A DNA stretch of 33,623 nucleotides from Verrucomicrobia bacterium UBA2970 (GCA_002348345.1 DEAY01000452.1:1-33623), one strand, 5' to 3'. Positions 16,024-24,295 are shown, numbered from the stretch's first letter. The notes: generated from the letters alone by a model not told the origin. Program-made: numbers and translations.

Positions 16024-17400
16024 CTAGGCTTCGACGCACTCCTCTGGACCGGGTTGGAGAACCTTCATCTTGGGGTGTTTTTTGGCGATTTCACCGGCAA
16101 ACCAGGCGCGGGCTTCTTGGTCGCCATGTCCGAGAATGACCGTGTGAGGCGACACTTGTCCGACGAACTCCAACAGCTCGTCGCGATTCGCGTGGGCCGT
16201 CAAATCGAATTCTTGCAAATCACAATGCCGGGTCAGGTTTCCGCCCGACTCACTGAAGTGAAACGTCTCACCATGCTCTGCGGCACGCAAGCGCCCGGCA
16301 GGGGTGTCGGGATCCGCGTAACCGACGAAGAAGATCGCTTGCTTCTCATCTTCCACCAATCGGAGCGCTAACTCGTGCGCCGGGGTGTGTTCCGTCATCA
16401 TCCCCGCAGTGACGACGAAGAGACGGCTGCCTTTGAGTTTCATGTTGTCCAGTTGTTTGCGGTCCAGGACGACCAGGTTGAGGGCCTCATGAAGGCTGAG
16501 GCTGCTGTGATTCCGGTGAACGCGATGGGCTTGGAGGTCGTAGATCTCGGTGAATACCCGACCCAATCCACCGATGTAGATGGGCTGTTCGGAGAGCTTT
16601 CCCTCCCTTATCATGAGCGCCAATTGGGCCAGGATCTCTTGGGTTCTCCCCAGGGCGAAGGTCGGGATCAAGACATTGCCGCGACGTTCGATGACCCTTT
16701 GGATCTCACTCGCCAGCCGCTCAGCTTCGTGTCGGCGGGTGAAGCCCGCCGGAACTTCCCGCGCCCCCCGGGTTGTCTCGAGGATAAGCACGTCCGCTTT
16801 GATGTCCTCGAAGCGAGCGCCCTTGAGAAGGGTTTGGTCCCCGAAGCAGACATCGCCCGTGTAGAAGAGGGTTTCATGCTCCCCCCTCACCATCAACCCT
16901 GCGGAGCCGAGGGCGTGCCCTGCGTCGAAGAATTCCAGGGTGGGTGATTGGCTTCCGGGCGGCACTCGTTTTTGCCCTGCCCACTCGATTTCCCGATTGT
17001 ATTTGTAGCCCTGGAAGAGGTAGGCAATATCATCGAGCTCGCGGTGGGTGTAGAAGGGGTAGTCAGCGATTCCCAGTTCGTCTCGCTGACGTTTCATGAC
17101 GTTGACGGAGTTGTGGAGGACCCGTTCCACAATGAAATAACTCAATTCCGACATCATGACATGGGCATCGGGGAAGTGGCGGATGGCTACCGGAAGCGAG
17201 CCGACGTGGTCGTGATGGCAATGGGTGATCGCGATGGTGTCGACGACACCATCGCGGATGACGCCGAATCGAGGCAGAGCCTCTCGGCCGCTGAGTTTAG
17301 GGTGCACCCCGGCATCCATCAATAGGCCGTGCCCTTCCAGCTCCAAATGCCAGCAGCTTGCTCCGATATCTTCGCGGGGATTTAAGTTGGTGATTCGCAT
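16024..17400 (-). CDS. Beta-CASP metallo-beta-lactamase-fold hydrolase (putative RNA exonuclease)
   Basis: A 458-residue protein with an N-terminal metallo-beta-lactamase core: HCHHDH at 60-65 (the HxHxDH zinc motif), DAGHALGSAGL with a further histidine, and YTGD supplying the bridging aspartate. Then comes a beta-CASP insertion (LIPTFALGRTQEILAQL, TAGMM) and the C-terminal RMMBL part with FDLTAHANRDELLEF and VILGHGDQEA. This architecture is that of CPSF-73/TTHA0252-like RNases, usually RNA-processing or decay enzymes. It is shorter than RNase J and lacks its C-terminal domain. It is the first gene of the leftward group and faces the gene-free region at 17.4-18.0 kb. Confidence 0.85.
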   Translation of the reverse strand: MRITNLNPREDIGASCWHLELEGHGLLMDAGVHPKLSGREALPRFGVIRDGVVDTIAITHCHHDHVGSLPVAIRHFPDAHVMMSELSYFIVERVLHNSVNVMKRQRDELGIADYPFYTHRELDDIAYLFQGYKYNREIEWAGQKRVPPGSQSPTLEFFDAGHALGSAGLMVRGEHETLFYTGDVCFGDQTLLKGARFEDIKADVLILETTRGAREVPAGFTRRHEAERLASEIQRVIERRGNVLIPTFALGRTQEILAQLALMIREGKLSEQPIYIGGLGRVFTEIYDLQAHRVHRNHSSLSLHEALNLVVLDRKQLDNMKLKGSRLFVVTAGMMTEHTPAHELALRLVEDEKQAIFFVGYADPDTPAGRLRAAEHGETFHFSESGGNLTRHCDLQEFDLTAHANRDELLEFVGQVSPHTVILGHGDQEARAWFAGEIAKKHPKMKVLQPGPEECVEA

Positions 17401-17692
17401 CTTCCAGGTGATTGGGCGCGGGAACCCGGTCAGGGTCTCTCCTTGGGATCATGCCCCTAGGCCGTTGGGTCCGCGCCGAACTGCCTCGGATTTAATCCCC
17501 CGCCGATGGACAATGCCAGATTATCCTTGGATGAAATCGGAGATTTGCCGAGGAGAGTTCATACGAGCCGTCATTCGGTTGGTTAGCGAACGCCCTCCCA
17601 TCGATGCAAGCAGCCGGTCCCGTTTCAGGGAGATATTATGTAAATAACTCGTATTAAGGCGTTTAGAGTTTGATTACTGTTAGAATCCAAGG

Positions 17693-17877
17693 CCTTTTTG
17701 CCCAGGATGAGGGTGATCTCGACATTTTTTGAACGGATTGAGTTATGTGGAGTCAAAGAGGGTGTAGTTGTTAGTGTACTCTGTCTATTGAGAAACGGTG
17801 ACTCACAGGACCGCCGTAAAAATTGGTTGTTAGGTTGAAGATGGGCGTCGGAGAAATCTCCGGCGTCCATTTTTTTT
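17693..17877 (+). ncRNA. Candidate small RNA or transcribed leader, identity unknown
   Basis: A rightward intrinsic terminator at 17841-17877 has no rightward protein gene before it, so a rightward transcript must begin in this AT-richer patch. An extended -10-like TGTTAGAAT at 17678-17686 would give a start near 17693 and an RNA of about 185 bases. I could not match it by eye to tmRNA, RNase P RNA, SRP RNA or a well-known riboswitch; the length is near that of 6S RNA but I could not draw a convincing 6S fold. It may instead be the attenuated leader of the propeller gene, whose ATG lies 167 bases further on. Confidence 0.35.
17841..17877 (+). terminator. Strong intrinsic terminator
   Basis: The arms ATGGGCGTCGGAGA (17841-17854) and TCTCCGGCGTCCAT (17857-17870) pair along 14 positions with two G-U wobbles and a tiny loop, and are followed directly by a run of eight T (17870-17877). 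It works only in the rightward direction because the other side lacks a T-run. Confidence 0.85.
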
Positions 17878-18043
17878 CAAGGATCGATTGGGCTGGAATC
17901 GGGTGCGGACAAAATGATACGTATAGGTATTATTTCGTTGCCATGCCGCTTGGCTTGTAGAATAGTTCTGTCGGGAGTTGAAGGACGGGAACCTGGGACT
18001 TCCATGTGGAGTGCGGTGGGATAGGTCCCGGTGGGCGAATGGT

Positions 18044-19189
18044 ATGAGGAAACAGTTTCAGCATTTGTTCTGGGGTGTGGTGTTGCTAGCCGGCCTCGGG
18101 AATTCAGTTTGGGTGGAGGCGAAACCGGGTTCGGCGACGAAAGAGACGTGGCCGATGTTCCGGGGAGGTCCCTCGCTCACCGGGGTAAGCCCTGCGAAGT
18201 TGCCGGATCAACCCAAGCTTCGCTGGACCTTTTCGATTGGTGATCCGATCCGGTCCTCTGCGGCCATCGTAGATGGCGTGGTTTTTATTGGGGCCGATAA
18301 CGGCAAGGTCTACGCGATTGATTTGGCGACCGGCCAGGAAAAATGGCAGTGGGAAACCGATGGTATGATTGAGTCCTCGCCGCTGGTTTTGGAGGGCCGG
18401 GTATTCGTGGGGTCTGGTGATGGGTTTCTCTACGCATTGGATCAGGCGACGGGGAAACCGCTCTGGAAATACGAAACGGAAGATCAGATTCTCGGGGCCC
18501 CCAATTGGGTCGAATCCCCTGATGGAAAATCAACCTGGATCGTCACGGGGAGCTACGATTACTTTCTCCATTGCGTCGACGCCGAGACGGGGAAAGGGAT
18601 CTGGAAGTATGAAACCGGAAACTACATCAACGGGGCACCGGCGGTCTCCGATGGAAAAACGGTGTTCGGAGGTTGCGATGCCTTGCTTCACGTGATTGCC
18701 CTGGAGACTGGCAAGAAGGTCAAGGAGATCGAGGCGGGTGCCTACATTCCCGGTTCTGCTGCGATGGTGGAAAACCGGGTCTACGTGGGGCATTACGAGA
18801 GCGAGTTCCTTTGTGTCGATCTCAACGAAGGGGCGCTCAAGTGGACCTATCGGGATCGAAATTTTCCATTTTATTCGTCCCCGGCGGTGACCGCCAAGTC
18901 GGTGGTTGTCGGGGGACGCGATAAGCGTGTTCATTGTTTGGATCGAGAAAGCGGGAAAGATCGATGGAGGTTTCCGACCCGTGGCAAGGTCGACAGCTCT
19001 CCGGTGGTGGCTCAGGACAAAGTCGTTGTGGGTTCCAGTGACGGGCTTCTTTACATGATCTCCCTGAGTGAGGGAAAGGAACTCTGGTCCTACGAAATCG
19101 GAGAATCGATTATCGCCTCTCCGGCGGTGATTGATCAGTGGATTGTGGTCGGTGGGGAAGATGGATTGGTTTATGCCTTTGGGCAATGA
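18044..19189 (+). CDS. PQQ-binding-like beta-propeller protein (BamB-like)
   Basis: A 381-residue secreted protein. The ATG at 18044 yields a signal peptide (about residues 1-26, ending near VEA); the frame is open further back, to a TTG at 17978, but that would bury the signal. The mature part is made of about seven propeller blades with repeating patterns such as GVVFIGADNGKVYAIDLATG, QEKWQWE, GFLYALDQATGKPLWKYE and GLLYMISLSEGKELWSYE, as in the PQQ-like repeat family. No catalytic residues of true quinoprotein dehydrogenases are evident, so it is probably a binding or scaffold protein. Its stop is four bases from the radical SAM gene, making it the first gene of the eight-gene rightward run. 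Confidence 0.88.
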   Translation: MRKQFQHLFWGVVLLAGLGNSVWVEAKPGSATKETWPMFRGGPSLTGVSPAKLPDQPKLRWTFSIGDPIRSSAAIVDGVVFIGADNGKVYAIDLATGQEKWQWETDGMIESSPLVLEGRVFVGSGDGFLYALDQATGKPLWKYETEDQILGAPNWVESPDGKSTWIVTGSYDYFLHCVDAETGKGIWKYETGNYINGAPAVSDGKTVFGGCDALLHVIALETGKKVKEIEAGAYIPGSAAMVENRVYVGHYESEFLCVDLNEGALKWTYRDRNFPFYSSPAVTAKSVVVGGRDKRVHCLDRESGKDRWRFPTRGKVDSSPVVAQDKVVVGSSDGLLYMISLSEGKELWSYEIGESIIASPAVIDQWIVVGGEDGLVYAFGQ

Positions 19190-19193
19190 ACAC

Positions 19194-20552
19194 ATGAGCG
19201 AAATGAGTCAACCGGTTGACACGACAACGGCACCTTCCGGGCAGGCTGCTGAAGAGAAGAGGACGACGGTCGGTAACTATTTTGTGTCAAACTATCCGCC
19301 CTTCTCATTCTGGAAAAAGGAGGGGGTCGATGACTTCGAACGCGCGATTGCTCGTCCTCCCGAACCTGGGACCCCCCTGGGCCTCTACCTACATATTCCG
19401 TTCTGTAGGAAGCGTTGTCATTTTTGTTATTTCCGGGTGTATACGGACAAGAACGCCGCGGCCATCAATGGCTACCTCAAGGCTGCCGTCAAGGAGTTGG
19501 AGTGTTACCGGAGGCAACCGTTTATCGGTGACCGGTCCCTTGATTTTGTCTACTTCGGGGGGGGGACACCCTCCTACCTCTCCGTGGACCAACTGACGCA
19601 ATTGACCCAAGAGTTGAAGGGAGTGCTTCCATGGGATCGGGTTCGCGAAGTCACTTTTGAATGCGAACCGGGGACGCTGACCTCCCACAAGCTCAAGGCG
19701 ATCCGGGAACTCGGTGTGACCCGATTGAGTTTGGGCATCGAGAACTTTGATGATCACATTCTGGAGATCAACGGACGGGCTCATCGCAGTCGGGAGATCG
19801 AAAGGGCCTACGGCGATGCCCGTGAATTGGGATTTCCACAGATCAATATTGATCTCATCGCCGGAATGGTCGAGGAGACCGAAGAAAACTGGCGGCGATG
19901 CATCGAGAAAACCCTGGCACTCAGCCCCGACAGTGTGACCATCTATCAGATGGAGGTTCCTTACAATACCACGATCTACAAGGAGATGAAGGAGGCCGGA
20001 AAGTTGGTCGCACCGGTGGCGGATTGGGAGACCAAGCGCCGTTGGGTGAAGGAGGCCTTCCACGCGCTGGAGGAAGCCGGTTACACGGTGGGGAGTGCCT
20101 ACACGGCCGTCAAGGACAAGAGCAAGACCTCCTTTGTTTATCGGGATCAGTTGTGGGCGGGAGCCGATTTGCTGGCCCTTGGGGTTGCGTCCTTTGGCCA
20201 CATAGGGGGCACTCACTACCAGAATCAACATGACTTCGAACCCTACGTCAACGCGATCCTGGACGGGAAGCTGCCGGTTTATCGGGGGCTGACCCCGAGC
20301 GCTGATGAACGACTGATTCGGGAGTTTATTCTGCAACTCAAACTAGGTCGCTCTCGGTGCAGCTACTTCAACGATAAGTTTGGCACCGATGTGCTTGAGC
20401 GCTTTGCCGAACCCATCGACCGTATCCGGAAATGGGGATTCTTGTCAGTCGACGGGGATGAATTGAGATTGAACCGGGAAGGATTGCTTCAGGTCGATCG
20501 ACTCCTCCATGAGTTCTTTTTACCGGAACACCGAAATGCACGGTATGCTTAG
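19194..20552 (+). CDS. HemN/HemW-like radical SAM protein
   Basis: A 452-residue protein with the radical SAM motif CRKRCHFC (Cys71, Cys75, Cys78) following LYLHIPF, then GGGTPSYLS (about 123-131) and an ENFDD/GLEL-type central barrel with NIDLIAGM. The C-terminal HemN-type domain is present (ADERLIREFILQLKLGR). True oxygen-independent coproporphyrinogen oxidases have a CxxxCxxCxC motif; here the last position is Phe (CYF), as in HemW and in HemN-like methyltransferases and cyclopropanases. The N-terminal NYPPFSFWKKE region still resembles HemN. It is therefore more likely a tailoring or haem-handling enzyme than CPDH. Starts at 19194 or 19203 are both possible. Confidence 0.82.
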   Translation: MSEMSQPVDTTTAPSGQAAEEKRTTVGNYFVSNYPPFSFWKKEGVDDFERAIARPPEPGTPLGLYLHIPFCRKRCHFCYFRVYTDKNAAAINGYLKAAVKELECYRRQPFIGDRSLDFVYFGGGTPSYLSVDQLTQLTQELKGVLPWDRVREVTFECEPGTLTSHKLKAIRELGVTRLSLGIENFDDHILEINGRAHRSREIERAYGDARELGFPQINIDLIAGMVEETEENWRRCIEKTLALSPDSVTIYQMEVPYNTTIYKEMKEAGKLVAPVADWETKRRWVKEAFHALEEAGYTVGSAYTAVKDKSKTSFVYRDQLWAGADLLALGVASFGHIGGTHYQNQHDFEPYVNAILDGKLPVYRGLTPSADERLIREFILQLKLGRSRCSYFNDKFGTDVLERFAEPIDRIRKWGFLSVDGDELRLNREGLLQVDRLLHEFFLPEHRNARYA

Positions 20553-21129
20553 GGAACAGAGCGCCCGTCCGACCTCAGTGCCGACCTCCGTGGAGGGGTT
20601 GCTTTTGGAGGCGTTCGAGCGTCGAGGCGTGGTGCTTCCCCCCATGGAACCTGTGCTTCCCGGGTCGATGCCGGAGCCGTTTCAATCCCTTCTGGTTCAT
20701 GATTCCGACATGACCTCCACGCTGCAGCGGTTTTACCGCGATCGGCTCCGATTGCAGCGATTGTCGAGCCGTCAGACGGAGGATCGAATCGAACGGGAAG
20801 TTCTGTTGTCGACCGAGTTGACCTCCCAACCCGTGGAATACGGCGTGATCAGCATCCACCTGAATGGCCTTGGCCTGCCGGCCCAACGATTGATTCAGGA
20901 AGGTCGAATTCCACTGGGTCAGGTTCTCGAGGACTGCGCGGTGCGCTACTCGAGTCAACCCCAGGGGTTTTTCCGGATCGGGCGAGTGGCGTTCATGGAG
21001 GAACTCCTCCACGATGCACCCGCTGCGGTGCGATACGGACGCTTGAATGTGTTGTCGACCGAGTCGGGAGAGGTTCTCGCGGAGGTGATCGAAATTCTTA
21101 CGGCCCGTGAATTTGATAAGCGGTGTTGA
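20536..21129 (+). CDS. Chorismate lyase-like protein (UbiC/DUF98 type)
   Basis: About 197 residues. Recognisable family features are SLLVHDSDMTSTLQRF (about 51-66), EREVLLS with the conserved Arg (86-92), PVEYGVISIHL (99-109), GRIPLGQVL (123-131), and a C-terminal AEVIEIL that supplies the likely catalytic glutamate. Chorismate lyases convert chorismate to 4-hydroxybenzoate and pyruvate. The gene overlaps the end of the radical SAM gene; starts at 20509, 20536 and 20545 are all in frame and none has a strong ribosome binding site. The neighbouring aryl-CoA-ligase-like and hotdog thioesterase genes fit an aryl-acid pathway. Activity is inferred from family resemblance. Confidence 0.72.
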   Translation: MHGMLREQSARPTSVPTSVEGLLLEAFERRGVVLPPMEPVLPGSMPEPFQSLLVHDSDMTSTLQRFYRDRLRLQRLSSRQTEDRIEREVLLSTELTSQPVEYGVISIHLNGLGLPAQRLIQEGRIPLGQVLEDCAVRYSSQPQGFFRIGRVAFMEELLHDAPAAVRYGRLNVLSTESGEVLAEVIEILTAREFDKRC

Positions 21130-21145
21130 GGCCGTAGATTGGGAT

Positions 21146-22417
21146 ATGACTGATCACACAGAATATGACGTCATCGTTATCGGGGCGGGCCCGGCGGGCA
21201 GCAGCGCTGCGGCGGTGTTGGCGGAGGCGGGTCGAAGGGTGCTTGTCCTTGAACGGGATCGCTTTCCTCGCTACAAGGTCGGAGAGTCGATGATTCCCTT
21301 CACCTACCACCCGCTCAAGCGGCTAGGGTTGGTTGATCGAATGCGACGCTCGCCCTTTATCAAGAAATACAGCGTTCAATTTGTGGCTCCCTCCGGGAAG
21401 GCGTCTCAACCGTTCTATTTTTCCTCGCGCTATGACGACGATGTGGCTCAGACCTGGCAGGTCCTGCGGTCCGAGTTCGACGAGATGCTGATGGACAACG
21501 CCAGATCGAAGGGGGCGGTCGTCGAGGAGGAGGTGGCGGTCCAATCGCTGATTTGCGAAGCGGGGGTGACGAGGGGGGTGAGGGCGAAATGCAAGGATGG
21601 CCGTGAGGTCGAGTGGCGGGCCCCCATGACCCTGGATTGTTCCGGGAAGGAGGCCTTCGCCGCGACTCGGAAACGGTGGCGCAAGCGGGATCCCAAGTTG
21701 AACAAGGTCGCCATCTGGACCTACTACCGGGGCGCCATGCGAGACGAGGGAATTGATGCGGGGGCCACCACGGTTGCCTTCGTCCCGGAGAAGGGTTGGT
21801 TTTGGTACATCCCTCAGCACGATGATATGGTGAGCGTCGGGGTGGTGGCGGAGGGCAACTATCTCACCCGAGACGGGGTGAAGGAGCCGGCCGCTATCTT
21901 TGAGCGGGAGATCGGGCAGAACTTGTGGATCAAGGAACACCTGGCCCCGGGTGCGCAAGTGGGCAAACACCACGTCACGAGCGAATACACCTTTCGGTCT
22001 GAGTTCTGCGCCGAGGAGGGCCTGCTGCTCGTTGGGGACGCCTTCGGCTTTCTCGATCCCGTGTTTTCCTCCGGCCTGCTCCTGGCTCTGAAGAGCGGCG
22101 TGTTGGCAGGGGAAAACGTGGATCGTGCCTTGAGTGAGGGGAGTTTGAAACCATCGCAGTTCACCGAGTATTCTCAGGTCATGATTCAAGGGATCGAGAA
22201 CATGCGTAAGTTGGTCTACGCGTTTTACGATCCGGACTTCAGCTTCAAGGATTTGACCGCCCGGTATCCCGAGCTCGCCGGGGATGTGACCGATTGTCTC
22301 TCGGGGGACGTGAACAAGGATTTTTCGCGATTGTGGAAGGCCGTCGAGGACTTTGCTCCGATCCCCAGCGAGCTCTCATACGGGGCTCCGGCTCCCGAAA
22401 TGGAAGTCGCGGTTTGA
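21146..22417 (+). CDS. FAD-dependent oxidoreductase, halogenase / geranylgeranyl-reductase superfamily
   Basis: A 423-residue flavoprotein. It has the dinucleotide-binding GAGPAG (13-18), KVGESMIP (44-51), a lysine pair at 73-74 in FIKKYSVQF, GWFWYIP at 217-223, and the second FAD motif LLVGDAFGFLDP (295-304). The WxWxIP motif and the Lys following VGES are features of flavin-dependent halogenases, but related non-halogenating reductases and hydroxylases can share them. The ATG at 21146 is preferred to a GTG at 21107, which would overlap the previous gene and add a non-homologous lead. It lies 16 bases after the chorismate-lyase-like gene. Substrate unknown; an aromatic compound is a reasonable guess. 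Confidence 0.8.
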   Translation: MTDHTEYDVIVIGAGPAGSSAAAVLAEAGRRVLVLERDRFPRYKVGESMIPFTYHPLKRLGLVDRMRRSPFIKKYSVQFVAPSGKASQPFYFSSRYDDDVAQTWQVLRSEFDEMLMDNARSKGAVVEEEVAVQSLICEAGVTRGVRAKCKDGREVEWRAPMTLDCSGKEAFAATRKRWRKRDPKLNKVAIWTYYRGAMRDEGIDAGATTVAFVPEKGWFWYIPQHDDMVSVGVVAEGNYLTRDGVKEPAAIFEREIGQNLWIKEHLAPGAQVGKHHVTSEYTFRSEFCAEEGLLLVGDAFGFLDPVFSSGLLLALKSGVLAGENVDRALSEGSLKPSQFTEYSQVMIQGIENMRKLVYAFYDPDFSFKDLTARYPELAGDVTDCLSGDVNKDFSRLWKAVEDFAPIPSELSYGAPAPEMEVAV

Positions 22418-22453
22418 GGGTCGGACCGGAGGAGCGACCGTGGCAGGCTTGGA

Positions 22454-23770
22454 ATGAATATCCTCCAGATCACTCCGGGCGCCGGGGGAATGTATTGCGG
22501 GGCGTGTTTTCGGGACAACGCCTTGGTCGGGGCCTTCCGACGGCAGGGGCACTCTTCGACCCTGATTCCCCTCTACCTTCCGATGACCCTCGACGAGCCC
22601 GACCAGACGCGGGGGACCCCCATTTTTTTTGGCGGGATCAATGTCTACCTTGAGGAAAAGTCGGCCTGGTTTCGGCGGATGCCTCGGAGTTGGACCCGAT
22701 GGTTGGACGCCCCCTGGCTGCTGAAGGCGACCGGTCGTTTCGCCAGCCAGACCCGACCGGAACAGGTTGGCGATCTCACGGTCTCCATGTTGAAGGGAGA
22801 GGAAGGGAACCAGGCGCGGGAGCTCAACCAGTTGATTGATTGGCTCAAAGGGCAGGATCGGCCCGACATTATCAACCTCTCCAACATCCTTCTCTTGGGA
22901 CTGGTTCGACGACTTCGTGAAGCGCTGGGGGTTCCGGTGGTGGTCACCATGCAGGGCGAGGATTTTTTTCTCGATGCGCTTCCCGCTCATAATTCGAGGC
23001 AGGCGTGGGAGGTTGTGCGGGAACGAAGTGCCGAGGTCGATGGGTTCATTTCACCCAGCCAGTATTTCGGAGAGTTGATGCAAAGCCGGATGGAGTTTGA
23101 TCAAGGGCGATTGGCAGTCGTGCCCAATGGCATCAGCCTGGAGGGTTACGAACCGACCTCGGCTCCGACGGCTCCCCCGGTCCTTGGTTACTTCGCCCGC
23201 ATGTGTGAGGACAAGGGGTTGCCGACCCTGGTGGAGAGCTTCATCGAGCTCAAGGGGCGGGAGCGAACGAGCTCGCTTCGATTAAAGGTGGGTGGCGGGC
23301 TGGGGCCTAGTGATCAATCGCTCGTCGATCGGATCAAGGCGCGCTTGGATCGGTTGAACCTGCTCGACTCGGTCGAGTTTTGCCCCAATCTTTCGCGTGA
23401 GGAGAAGGTGAGTTTTTTTCGCGATCTGACGGTCTTTTCGACCCCGGCATTGTATGGGGAGACATTCGGTCTTTACGTGATCGAGGCGCTGGCGGCAGGA
23501 GTTCCCGTGGTGCAACCGCGTCACGCGGCCTTTCCGGAGGTGGTGGAGGGCACGGGGGGAGGCATCCTCTGTGAACCGGGCGATCCCTTGTCTTTGGCCG
23601 ATGGCCTGGAGTCCCTGCTCCTGGATCCGGAACGGGCACGAGCGCTGGGAGAGTCGGGGAGGAACGCGGTTCGGGATCGCTACCATGTCGATGCCATGGC
23701 CACGTCGATTGTGGAGGTCTATGAACGAGTCCTGAGGGGTGAGGCGGACCGGAAGGGACGGAGAGGATGA
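22454..23770 (+). CDS. Glycosyltransferase family 4 protein
   Basis: A 438-residue GT-B enzyme. The N-terminal domain starts MNILQITPGAGGMYCGACFRDN, with a glycine-rich donor-side loop, and the C-terminal domain has VVPNGISLEGYE, GYFARMCEDKGLPTLVE and the E-x7-E element in ETFGLYVIEALAAGVPVV (Glu336 and Glu344). It should transfer a sugar from a nucleotide donor with retention of configuration. The acceptor is unknown; in this context it may glycosylate the aryl-derived product. It follows the flavoprotein gene by 36 bases and overlaps the thioesterase gene by four bases. Confidence 0.88.
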   Translation: MNILQITPGAGGMYCGACFRDNALVGAFRRQGHSSTLIPLYLPMTLDEPDQTRGTPIFFGGINVYLEEKSAWFRRMPRSWTRWLDAPWLLKATGRFASQTRPEQVGDLTVSMLKGEEGNQARELNQLIDWLKGQDRPDIINLSNILLLGLVRRLREALGVPVVVTMQGEDFFLDALPAHNSRQAWEVVRERSAEVDGFISPSQYFGELMQSRMEFDQGRLAVVPNGISLEGYEPTSAPTAPPVLGYFARMCEDKGLPTLVESFIELKGRERTSSLRLKVGGGLGPSDQSLVDRIKARLDRLNLLDSVEFCPNLSREEKVSFFRDLTVFSTPALYGETFGLYVIEALAAGVPVVQPRHAAFPEVVEGTGGGILCEPGDPLSLADGLESLLLDPERARALGESGRNAVRDRYHVDAMATSIVEVYERVLRGEADRKGRRG

Positions 23771-24252
23771 GCCGCTTTGTCTATCGAAGAAGGGTCGAGT
23801 TTGCCGATACCGACATGGCGGGGATCATGCATTTTTCGGCCATTTTCCGATTCATGGAATCGGCGGAACATGCCTTCATCCGGAGCCTCGGATACTCCGT
23901 GACGTTGAACGAACTGGACCCCGCGCTGGGTCTTCCCCGTGTCCGAGCCGAGGCGGACTTTCGACGGCCTTTCCGGTTTGAAGACGAAGTGGAGATCGAG
24001 CTGACCGTGAGAGAAAAGAAACCCAAATCGTTGACCTACGGTTTCGAGCTCCGTCGGGTGGGGGATCCCGATCGGGGGCTGGCTGCGGTCGGGGCGATTA
24101 CCGTGGTTTGTGTTCGCCGCGATGGATCGGGTCGGATGAAGGCGCATGAGCTTCCTTCAGAGCTCGCGGATCGGTTACACGTGACCGAGAACGGGGAACG
24201 CAGTGGGAACGAAAGGCCCATTGAGGAACGCGGTGAAGCCGATCGCGATTGA
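23767..24252 (+). CDS. Acyl-CoA thioesterase, YbgC / 4-hydroxybenzoyl-CoA thioesterase family
   Basis: A 161-residue hotdog-fold protein. The signature VEFADTDMAGIMHFSAIFRFMESAEH is visible split at about residues 10-35, with the catalytic Asp in DTDMAGIMHF, the same arrangement as in 4-hydroxybenzoyl-CoA thioesterase and YbgC. A charged tail after about residue 135 is not part of the fold. It hydrolyses acyl- or aryl-CoA (or ACP) thioesters. The ATGA overlap with the glycosyltransferase indicates coupled translation. Its pairing with a CoA-ligase-like gene two genes downstream is consistent with an aryl-CoA pathway or with proofreading of that pathway. Confidence 0.88.
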   Translation: MSRFVYRRRVEFADTDMAGIMHFSAIFRFMESAEHAFIRSLGYSVTLNELDPALGLPRVRAEADFRRPFRFEDEVEIELTVREKKPKSLTYGFELRRVGDPDRGLAAVGAITVVCVRRDGSGRMKAHELPSELADRLHVTENGERSGNERPIEERGEADRD

Positions 24253-24295
24253 GTTCTCAATGGGGGTTGATTAAGGTGGGTTTTTAGGATTAGGC

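Larger units (their letters stand above)
17401..18043. other. Gene-free intergenic region between divergent genes
   Basis: No convincing protein gene is present. The left part (17401-17640) is GC-rich and unremarkable. The middle (about 17640-17840) is distinctly AT-richer than its surroundings and leads into the intrinsic terminator at 17841-17877. The right part (17880-18043) must carry the promoter for the propeller gene; a palindromic ATACGTAT occurs near 17918. Predicted frames here have poor amino-acid composition. Confidence 0.7.

Noticed and set aside
17225..17647. 140-codon rightward open frame running from the beta-CASP gene into the intergenic region
   Set aside because: Mostly antisense to the metallo-hydrolase start; the remainder shows no domain and poor composition.
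17625..17870. 81-codon leftward open frame in the gene-free region
   Set aside because: It would begin inside the terminator hairpin, is rich in Asn, Ser and Thr without pattern, and has no ribosome binding site.
17693..17877. Assignment of the candidate RNA as 6S, tmRNA, RNase P or SRP RNA
   Set aside because: Length is compatible with 6S, but I could not form the long closing stem and central bubble by eye, and signature sequences of the other RNAs are absent.
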